Source: JBGPIT01 sp041485125
Lineage (GTDB): Bacteria > Desulfobacterota > Binatia > UTPRO1
Length of the DNA stretch: 5,177 bases
Assembly: GCA_041485125.1 (NCBI GenBank)
Contig: JBGPIT010000371.1
Span: 1 to 5,177, forward strand
Direction of reading: 5' to 3'
The translations under genes and the position numbers were made by a program. The notes beneath the pieces are model-generated. The model saw only the letters and a program-made list of their open reading frames with translations. It was not told the DNA's origin and did no database searches. Positions 1 through 5,177 of the stretch are shown one piece after another (within the stretch, counting starts at the first letter, position 1; every line of letters begins with the position of its first letter).

Positions 1-660
1 ATCGCGAACGTCGTCGCGAATGCCGTCGGCGACGGCATCGACGACGACGGGACGGGCGACGACGGCATCCAGGTCGCGACCTCGGGCAGCAACGCCCACA
101 TCATGATCACCGACTCGGAGGCGAGCGACAACGGCGGCGAGCGCGGCGACGGCATCGAGATCCCGATTACCGCCTTCGCGAGTAGCAACATCACGATCAG
201 CCGCTGTACCACCAACGGCAACGTCGGCCTGGGAGAGAACGACGGCATCAACATCGTGCTCGCCAACGGCGACGTGACGATCACCGACTCGGTCGCGAAC
301 GGCAACTCGCGAAATGGCTACCGGCTCGAGCTCGCACGCGCGACGACGTCGATCACGCGCACCACCGCGAGTGGCAACGGCGGAAACGGTTTCGACCTGA
401 GCCCGGTCGAGTCCCTCGCGATCAATCGCGTCACGGCCCTCCGCAACGGGGAGAACGGCATCATCGTCGGGGCCGGCCTGGACGACAACCTCGTGCCGGT
501 GGCGATCACCGATTCACACCTCGCGGGGAACGCGGCGTTTGGCTTGGACCTCGCGAAGCTGCTCGACAACGCCGATGTGCACGACGTGCACGGGAACCTG
601 ATCTGCCGCAACGGGCAGGGCGGCCTGCGGCTCGTCGACGCGAACGTGATGGTGGACGCC
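1..660 (+). repeat. Parallel beta-helix rungs (PbH1-like), about eight
   Basis: Coding repeats of about 23-30 residues begin near residues 36, 66, 94, 118, 141 and 169, with a further rung before and one after. Each carries I-T/S/N-D/R at its start, then x-G-N or x-D-N, then N/D-G-I/F/Y. Conserved Asn and Gly at the turns is the signature of PbH1-type helices in polysaccharide-active and adhesin-like proteins. The similarity persists in the DNA: bases 106-132 and 280-306 share the same opening ATCACCGACTCGG and a closely related remainder, which suggests growth by duplication. The asparagine ladder and rung lengths are read by eye, so the exact boundaries are approximate. Confidence 0.75.
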
Positions 661-2175
661 GAGGCGAACCTCTGGGGCACGCTCGCGGGCCCGACACACC
701 CGTCGAACCCGACCGGCACCGGCGACAGCGTCGTCGACGGTGCCAACGGCGGCAGCGGCACGGTCGACTTCTCCCCGTTCGTCGACTCGGTCACCCCGGT
801 CGTGCCGGCGATGGTCACCGCCGGGGTGCCCGTCGACGTCACCTTCCTCATCGCCGCGACGGGAAGCGCCATCGTGCTCGGGGACGGGCCCGGCGATCCC
901 CACGGCACGCCGCCGTTCCAGATCTCCACCGACAACGGGACGCTCACCTCGTCGACGGGCACCGGCGCGTCCGTAACGGAGTTCATCAACATGTCCGGCG
1001 GCGCGGTCGAGGTCAGCTTGACGGCGGCGACCACCGGCACCGCGAACGTCACTTTCGCGGTCGCGTGCATTCCGCCCCGCGGCGCCGAGGACTGCGACAA
1101 CTGCGTCGACGACGACGCCGATGGCAACACCGACCGCGAGGACTCCGACTGCACCGCGCCGGCCGACGGCATGGGCGCCGGCCTCAGCGACCCGAAGGGT
1201 CGCGGCAAGGCGGTCGTCAAATGCGCGAAGGCGGTGCAGAAGGCGGGCGCGAAGTTTGCGGCGTCCAAGCTGAACAAGTTGCGCGCGTGCGTCGACGCGG
1301 CCTTCGCCTGCGTGCAGATCAAGCCCGGGGATGCGGCGTGCCAGGCGAAGGCGGCGGAGAAGTGCGGTACGCAGGTCGCGAAGATCGCCGACGACGAGAA
1401 CAAGCTCGAGGCGGCGATCTTGAAGGCCTGCGGCCCGGCGGTCGTCGACGGCGCGGACCTCTTGGCCGTGGCCGGCGCCGGCTACAGCGGTGAGTCCGGA
1501 CCGTGCGCGGACATCGGCGCGGGAACGGTCGCGAACGCCGACGACGTCGCGCGGTGTGTGCGGCTCGTCCACGAGTGTCGCGCCGAAGAGCTCCTCGAGG
1601 TGGAGGTGCCGCGCGCCGCGGACCTCCTCGCCTTCGCGGGGCGGAACCCAGGGACGGAGTTTCCATGCCTGCGCGACGTCATCCCGACGAGCGGCAACGT
1701 ACCCGGAGGCCGAGCCAAGGCGGTGGTGAAGTGCGCCAAGGAGATCGAGAAAGCAGGCGCGAAGTTCCTCGCCGCGAAGCAGAAGCTCGTCCAGAAGTGC
1801 CTCGCGGTGGTGTACGGGTGCATCCAGCTGAAGCCGCCGCCCGACGATGTGGCGTGTATCGCGAAGGCACGCACCGGGTGTCAGAAGGCGATCGCGAAGC
1901 TGACGGTGCCGGGCGGCGTCGAGGACAAGCTCGCCGTCGCTCTTGGCAAGGCGTGCGGCGGACTACCGATCGGTGACGTGGTCGGGCCGGCGGGTATCGG
2001 CTTCAGCGCGCATGCCAGCGAGTGCATCGATCTCGGCGCAGGGCCGCTCACGACACTCACCGGCGTCGTCAAGTGCACGATGCGCTACCACGAGTGCCGC
2101 GCGGAGCAGCTCCTCGAATCGCAGACGCCGCGGTTGCGAGAGCTCCTCCAGCGCGGCCAGGTCGCGCTGCCGTGA
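1..2175 (+). CDS. Beta-helix protein with Ig-like region and tandem nine-cysteine helical domains (5' partial)
   Basis: The frame is open from base 1, so the start and any signal peptide lie outside; the ATG at 103 is internal to the helix repeats and is not the start. It ends at TGA 2173-2175, giving 724 visible residues (numbered here from base 1). Residues 1 to about 260 form a right-handed parallel beta-helix with rungs of the type I-T-D-S-x-A-x-G-N-x(2-7)-G-I/F, closed by an NLWG...GP...HPSNP...VDFSPF end motif typical of such helices. Residues about 262-356 are Ser/Thr/Val-rich and look like an Ig-like beta-sandwich. Residues 363-384 are a Cys/Asp-rich segment. Residues 401-552 and 571-721 are two homologous Lys/Ala-rich helical domains with nine cysteines each. 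The many cysteines and the beta-helix suggest an extracytoplasmic or surface protein; a role in binding polysaccharide or surfaces is only a guess. No C-terminal anchor or sorting signal is visible. The function is unknown. Confidence 0.9.
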   Translation: MANVVANAVGDGIDDDGTGDDGIQVATSGSNAHIMITDSEASDNGGERGDGIEIPITAFASSNITISRCTTNGNVGLGENDGINIVLANGDVTITDSVANGNSRNGYRLELARATTSITRTTASGNGGNGFDLSPVESLAINRVTALRNGENGIIVGAGLDDNLVPVAITDSHLAGNAAFGLDLAKLLDNADVHDVHGNLICRNGQGGLRLVDANVMVDAEANLWGTLAGPTHPSNPTGTGDSVVDGANGGSGTVDFSPFVDSVTPVVPAMVTAGVPVDVTFLIAATGSAIVLGDGPGDPHGTPPFQISTDNGTLTSSTGTGASVTEFINMSGGAVEVSLTAATTGTANVTFAVACIPPRGAEDCDNCVDDDADGNTDREDSDCTAPADGMGAGLSDPKGRGKAVVKCAKAVQKAGAKFAASKLNKLRACVDAAFACVQIKPGDAACQAKAAEKCGTQVAKIADDENKLEAAILKACGPAVVDGADLLAVAGAGYSGESGPCADIGAGTVANADDVARCVRLVHECRAEELLEVEVPRAADLLAFAGRNPGTEFPCLRDVIPTSGNVPGGRAKAVVKCAKEIEKAGAKFLAAKQKLVQKCLAVVYGCIQLKPPPDDVACIAKARTGCQKAIAKLTVPGGVEDKLAVALGKACGGLPIGDVVGPAGIGFSAHASECIDLGAGPLTTLTGVVKCTMRYHECRAEQLLESQTPRLRELLQRGQVALP
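1087..1152 (+). other. Cys/Asp-rich putative metal-binding segment (MopE-like)
   Basis: Residues 363-384 contain EDCDNC, then DDDADGNTD, then EDSDC. This pattern of Cys, a D-x-D-x-D-G-like acidic loop and a closing Cys resembles the short 'putative metal-binding' repeats found in secreted myxobacterial and deltaproteobacterial proteins, where they usually link larger domains. The spaced acidic residues D370, D372, D374 and D378 would fit a calcium-binding loop. Here it sits exactly between the Ig-like region and the nine-cysteine domains. Family assignment is from pattern only. Confidence 0.55.
1201..1656 (+). repeat. Nine-cysteine helical domain, copy 1
   Basis: Residues 401-552. Cysteines fall at 408, 430, 437, 447, 455, 477, 502, 519 and 526, that is spacings 21-6-9-7-21-24-16-6. 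The first segment, K-A-V-V-K-C-A-K followed by K-A-G-A-K-F, is strongly helical and rich in Lys and Ala; the last Cys is in HECRAEELL. It has no CxxCH haem motif and no recognisable zinc-finger spacing. It matches copy 2 across its length. I do not recognise the family by name; similar Lys/Ala/Cys-rich domains recur, from memory, in secreted proteins of uncultured deltaproteobacteria-like genomes. Confidence 0.75.
1711..2163 (+). repeat. Nine-cysteine helical domain, copy 2
   Basis: Residues 571-721. Cysteines fall at 578, 600, 607, 619, 627, 652, 675, 692 and 699, spacings 21-6-11-7-24-22-16-6, so five of the eight spacings equal those of copy 1 and the rest differ by two or three. Shared blocks include KAVVKCAK, KAGAKF, a C-x6-C pair, Q-I/L-K-P, a D-x-GAG block before the eighth cysteine, and HECRAE-x-LLE near the end. 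The copy offset is 170 residues (510 bp). One more cysteine, C556, lies in the linker. DNA identity is partial, so the duplication is not recent. Confidence 0.75.
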
Positions 2176-2202
2176 GGCGTCGAGTCGCGTGCACTCGCCG
2201 CT
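2176..2202. terminator. Possible bidirectional hairpin between convergent genes
   Basis: The stem pairs CGAGT (2181-2185) with ACTCG (2193-2197) around a 7-base loop. After one T/C mismatch it continues with GCG (2177-2179) against CGC (2199-2201) and a G-T wobble (2176/2202). It fills the gap between the TGA of the + strand gene and the TAG of the - strand gene and could serve both transcripts. No T-run follows on either side, so it is not a classical intrinsic terminator, and short hairpins are common by chance in GC-rich DNA. Confidence 0.35.
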
Positions 2203-3139
2203 AGCCGACGGACGCCAGTGCCTGCTCCCATTGGCTAGCGTCCAGGGGGACCACGCTCACCCCGACGTGCAGCGAATGATCGGCGCCGCCGAGGATGACG
2301 CCACGGAGCGGACTCACGTCACCGTAGTCGCGACCCCACGCCAACCGCACGTGCCGTAGCTCCGGTCGCAGGTCGTTGGTCGGATCGAGATCGACCCATC
2401 CATGCCGCGGACAGTACACCGCGACCCATGCGTGGGAGGCGTCGGCGCCTGCGAGTCGCGGCTGCCCGGGGGGCGGATCGGTGAGGAGGTATCCGCTCAC
2501 GTAACGAGCGGCGAGGCCGAGCGAGCGGAGGCAGGAGATCTGCAGATGCGCGAAGTCCTGGCACACGCCGCGCCGCTCCTCGAGGACGCGCTTCACCGGC
2601 GTCGTGATCGTCGTCGCCGACGCGTCGAAGCGGAACCCGTCGTGGATCCGGTGCATGAGATCGATCGCGGCGGCGAGCAGCGGCCGCCCGGGCGTAAACG
2701 AGTCGCGCGCGAATGCCGCGACCTCCGGATCGGGCGCGACGTACGGCGAGGCGAATGCGTACTGCGCCGCGTCCGTGTCGAAGGGCACGCTGCCCGCCTT
2801 GTCCGCTTTACAGTAGACGAGCGCGTCGCGCAGCTGCTCCCACGGCGGACTCGATTCGGGCTCGATCGTGCCCTCCGCCGCTCGCACCTCGACCAAGCTG
2901 CGCGCACGCGCCCGGAGCTCGAGATGCGGCTTCAGGACGGTGAACTGGTCGACCGCATTGCCGAAGTAGTCGACGCGCCGGCTCGTGCCCGACGGCTGCG
3001 GGTCGATCTCGAGCGTGAACTGATGGACTCTCTGGATCGGCAGCTCGCGCGGACGCAGGTACGCCACGTGCTGCGACGTCGAGACGGTCGAAGCGTAGAC
3101 GTACCTGGTCTCGTGCTCGACGGCGTAGAAGGCGGTCAT
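2201..3139 (-). CDS. Transglutaminase-like protein of the ATP-grasp/alpha-E cassette
   Basis: This is a 312-residue protein, the usual size for this bacterial family, with no signal peptide or membrane segment, so probably cytoplasmic. Residues about 5-85 match the bacterial transglutaminase-like N-terminal domain (HETRYVY, then LRPRELP, then DYFGN). Residues about 155-265 are the transglutaminase core. The papain-like triad is intact: Cys193 in GVCQDFAH, His236 in ASHAWV, and Asp252 in DLDPTND. The tail has the usual GRDYGDVSPLRG block. Family members are generally predicted peptidases or amide-processing enzymes, and true protein cross-linking is not established. Its ATG (3139-3137) directly abuts the TGA of the upstream ATP-grasp gene; no clear Shine-Dalgarno is visible, so translational coupling is likely. 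It is the last gene of the operon, converging on the beta-helix gene. Confidence 0.93.
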   Translation of the reverse strand: MTAFYAVEHETRYVYASTVSTSQHVAYLRPRELPIQRVHQFTLEIDPQPSGTSRRVDYFGNAVDQFTVLKPHLELRARARSLVEVRAAEGTIEPESSPPWEQLRDALVYCKADKAGSVPFDTDAAQYAFASPYVAPDPEVAAFARDSFTPGRPLLAAAIDLMHRIHDGFRFDASATTITTPVKRVLEERRGVCQDFAHLQISCLRSLGLAARYVSGYLLTDPPPGQPRLAGADASHAWVAVYCPRHGWVDLDPTNDLRPELRHVRLAWGRDYGDVSPLRGVILGGADHSLHVGVSVVPLDASQWEQALASVG

Positions 3140-3142
3140 TCA
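3137..3142 (-). promoter_or_regulatory. Abutting stop-start junction TGAATG
   Basis: On the - strand the upstream gene stops with TGA (3142-3140) and the transglutaminase begins with ATG (3139-3137) with no intervening base. The bases just upstream show no convincing purine-rich ribosome site. The arrangement implies co-transcription and ribosome reinitiation, giving coupled synthesis of the two proteins. Confidence 0.7.
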
Positions 3143-5177
3143 GATCGTCGCCGTCGCTCGGGTCGGCTCGTAGACGTGACTGAAGTAGCGCAGCGTGAGC
3201 GCATCGGACAGGCGCAGCGCGAGCCGCTCGCAGGAGTGCAGAAAGCCCTCGACGGCGCGCGGGTCGGCGGAGAGCTGACGCGCCGTCGCGCCGGCCGCAG
3301 AGCAGGCCGCCCTCGTGTCCGAAACTTCGGTGAGGATGTCCGCGAGATCGGCCTCCGGGAGCAGTCGCACGTGCTTCGCGAGCTTGCCGAGCTGGAACGC
3401 CGCCGAGCGAGGATTGCGCTGGTCGAACACCAAGAGATCCGCGACCGGCAGCCACTCGGGCTGGCGCATGTAGCGCGCGCGGTACGTGATGATGCTGTCC
3501 GCGAGGTCGAGCAGCCACTCGAGGAGTGCGGGTTGCTCCGCGTCACCGGACGCGGCCGCCTCGGCGACGACCGTGGTCACGTAGAGCAACCGTTCGATGT
3601 AGCGGCCGATGCTGAGGAAGCGCCAGCCCTCGTCACGGGTCATGCATTCCATCTCGAGCCCGCCGATCGCGACCAACGACACGATCGCGTCATCGATGCG
3701 CTCGAGCGCATCGGCGAGCCGGCCGGTGCGCTGCGGCTTCGACGTGAACGCCTCGAAGAGTTGGTTCACGACGCGCCAGTGGTCCGCGGACAAGCGGTCG
3801 CGGACGGCAGCCGATACCCGCAGCGTGCGCTCGATGTCGAAGGCGAGGCTCCAGCTCTTGCGCCGGTCGAACATGCGACCGATCAGCGCACGTTCCAAGC
3901 GCCGCGGTGTGCCGGCGTGCCCCTCGCGGACGGTGTGCAGCAGGCCGTGCCGATGGCAGGCGCGGATGAAGGTCTCGTACATTCCCGCCGGAAGGGCATC
4001 CGAGTACGGCAGCCGCGAGAGCACCGCGCGGAGAAGGCGCGCGCAGTTTTCGCTGCGCTCCGCATAGCGTCCGAGCCAGAACAGGCTCTCGGCCGCGCGG
4101 CTCGAGACCGCGCGGCGGCTACGCGCGACGTCCTCCGCCCCGAGCTTCCCCGGCAGCAAGGAGAAGCTCTGGATCGGCGCATCCGAGAGAACCCACGTAT
4201 CCTTGCTGCTCCCTCCGCGCTGACCCGACACGACGTGACGTTCGTCGCCGGCGATGCGCGACAGGCCACCCGGCATCACCCGATAGTCGCCGCGACCGTC
4301 GGCGACGACGAGGGCACGCAGCATCAGGGCTCGGCTCTCGAGCATCCCGCTCTCCCAGACCGGGGCATGAGAGAGCGGCAGATATTCCTGCAGCACGTAG
4401 CGCTCCGGTGACGCCTGCAGGCGGAGATCCCACTCCGCACGCGCGGCGGCATCGAGGTCCGCGACGAAGACCGGCTCCATCCGCAAGTCCGGGAACGCCG
4501 GCTTGATCACCATGTCAGCCAGGTGCGGTGTCGCGTCCTCGAGCGCGGCTGCCTCGCCGCACCACCACGTCGCGATCGAGGGAAGCGCGAGGCTCTCGCC
4601 GAGCACACGCTCGCACGCGGGCGGCAAGAATCCGTGCAGCGCCGGCGACTCGAGCACGCTGGTACCGAAGGCGTTGGCGACGACGACGTTCCCGGCGCGC
4701 CACGCTTGGACGAGACCGGGAATGCCGAGCCGCGACGCGGCGCGGAGCTCGAGCGGGTCGCAGAAGTCGTCGTCGAGGCGGCGCAGTATCGCGTGGACGC
4801 GGCGGAGCCCGCTCACCGTCTTCAAGAATACCCGGTCGTCCCGCACCGTGAGATCGCCACCTTCGACGAGCGTGAAGCCGAGGTAGCGCGCCAGGTAGGC
4901 GTGCTCGAAATAGGTCTCGTTGTACGGTCCGGGGGTGAGCAGCGCGACGTGCGGCGGCTCGCCCTCGCAGGGCGCGGTTTCGAGGAGCGTCACCTGCAAG
5001 GTGCGAAAGAACTGCGCCAGCATGTGCACGCGCAGCTCGCGGAACGCATCGGGAAAGAGCCGCGACACCGTGAGCCGATTTTCGAGCGCGTAGCCCGCTC
5101 CCGACGGCGCCTGCGCGCGCGTTCCGACGACGTGCCAGCTCCCGTCGTTTGCGCGCGCGAGATCGAAGGCGATCTGG
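3140..5177 (-). CDS. Circularly permuted type 2 ATP-grasp fused to alpha-E domain (5' partial)
   Basis: 678 residues are visible; the N-terminus is outside. The GTG at 5068 is not the start, because the frame stays open to the window edge and encodes the conserved FDLAR...QAPSGAGYALENR block upstream of it. Residues 1 to about 335 are the circularly permuted ATP-grasp (DUF404/DUF407): LTPGPYNETYFEHAYLARYL near 81-100, RRLDDDFCDPLEL near 132-144, NAFGTSVLESP near 168-178, VIKPAF with Lys225, and GQRGGSSKDTWVL near 318-330. Residues about 355-665 are the helical alpha-E domain (DUF403), starting SSRAAESLFWLGRYAERSEN. ATP-grasp enzymes of this type are predicted to ligate a carboxylate to an amine through an acyl phosphate; alpha-E is an obligate companion of unknown role. 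In many genomes the two are separate adjacent genes; here they are one polypeptide. The substrate is unknown and the protein is probably cytoplasmic. It is co-transcribed with the transglutaminase gene downstream. Confidence 0.93.
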   Translation of the reverse strand, partial: QIAFDLARANDGSWHVVGTRAQAPSGAGYALENRLTVSRLFPDAFRELRVHMLAQFFRTLQVTLLETAPCEGEPPHVALLTPGPYNETYFEHAYLARYLGFTLVEGGDLTVRDDRVFLKTVSGLRRVHAILRRLDDDFCDPLELRAASRLGIPGLVQAWRAGNVVVANAFGTSVLESPALHGFLPPACERVLGESLALPSIATWWCGEAAALEDATPHLADMVIKPAFPDLRMEPVFVADLDAAARAEWDLRLQASPERYVLQEYLPLSHAPVWESGMLESRALMLRALVVADGRGDYRVMPGGLSRIAGDERHVVSGQRGGSSKDTWVLSDAPIQSFSLLPGKLGAEDVARSRRAVSSRAAESLFWLGRYAERSENCARLLRAVLSRLPYSDALPAGMYETFIRACHRHGLLHTVREGHAGTPRRLERALIGRMFDRRKSWSLAFDIERTLRVSAAVRDRLSADHWRVVNQLFEAFTSKPQRTGRLADALERIDDAIVSLVAIGGLEMECMTRDEGWRFLSIGRYIERLLYVTTVVAEAAASGDAEQPALLEWLLDLADSIITYRARYMRQPEWLPVADLLVFDQRNPRSAAFQLGKLAKHVRLLPEADLADILTEVSDTRAACSAAGATARQLSADPRAVEGFLHSCERLALRLSDALTLRYFSHVYEPTRATATI

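Noticed and set aside
103..105. ATG at 103 as the start of the beta-helix gene
   Set aside because: The frame is open through base 1 and the 34 upstream codons encode another beta-helix rung; no signal peptide or ribosome site precedes the ATG.
318..1403. A 361-codon open frame on the - strand within the beta-helix gene, and an overlapping 352-codon frame at 514-1572
   Set aside because: Both are low-complexity products antisense to a well-supported repeat protein, and they overlap each other; no motif supports them.
1222..2100. Cysteine-rich region as a multihaem cytochrome
   Set aside because: No CxxCH motif is present; the closest pairs are C-x6-C, and the HEC segments have His before Cys in the wrong spacing.
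2402..4411. A 669-codon open frame on the + strand, opposite the operon
   Set aside because: It lies antisense to two genes with clear family motifs; its product is Arg/Glu/Asp-rich without recognisable domains, as expected for a shadow frame in high-GC DNA.
5066..5068. GTG at 5068 as the start of the ATP-grasp gene
   Set aside because: The 36 codons between it and the window edge are in frame and encode a hallmark conserved block of the family (QAPSGAGYALENR), so the true start is upstream.

Overview
This is a high-GC bacterial window holding three protein-coding genes and almost no non-coding DNA. One gene on the + strand (1-2175) has its 5' end outside the window. It converges on a two-gene - strand operon (5177 down to 2201) whose first gene also begins outside the window. 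I see no tRNA, rRNA, CRISPR array, insertion sequence or phage gene.

Region 1 (1-2175, +) encodes the C-terminal 724 residues of a modular, probably exported protein. In order it has a right-handed parallel beta-helix, a beta-rich Ig-like stretch, a short Cys/Asp-rich segment resembling putative metal-binding motifs, and two tandem copies of an alpha-helical nine-cysteine domain. The two copies keep the same cysteine order 170 residues apart. I cannot name the family of this domain. From memory, similar Lys/Ala/Cys-rich helical repeats occur in large secreted proteins of uncultured deltaproteobacteria-like lineages (Candidatus Binatia/Binatota, Myxococcota relatives). With the high GC content, this is the main and weak hint to the host lineage.

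Region 2 (2176-2200) is a 25-bp convergent gap. It and the flanking bases can fold into one imperfect hairpin, a possible shared terminator without a T-tract.

Region 3 (2201-5177, -) is a two-gene unit. Upstream is a circularly permuted type 2 ATP-grasp domain (DUF404/DUF407) fused to an alpha-E (DUF403) domain. It is followed with no intervening base (TGA-ATG) by a transglutaminase-like cysteine protease-fold protein with an intact Cys-His-Asp triad. This trio is a widespread bacterial cassette predicted to make and process an amide- or peptide-linked product or tag. The substrate is unknown. The operon ends with the transglutaminase, since the next gene is convergent.

The most interesting material is the duplicated nine-cysteine domain with its unusual domain company, followed by the compact amidoligase/transglutaminase cassette, whose biochemistry is unresolved.
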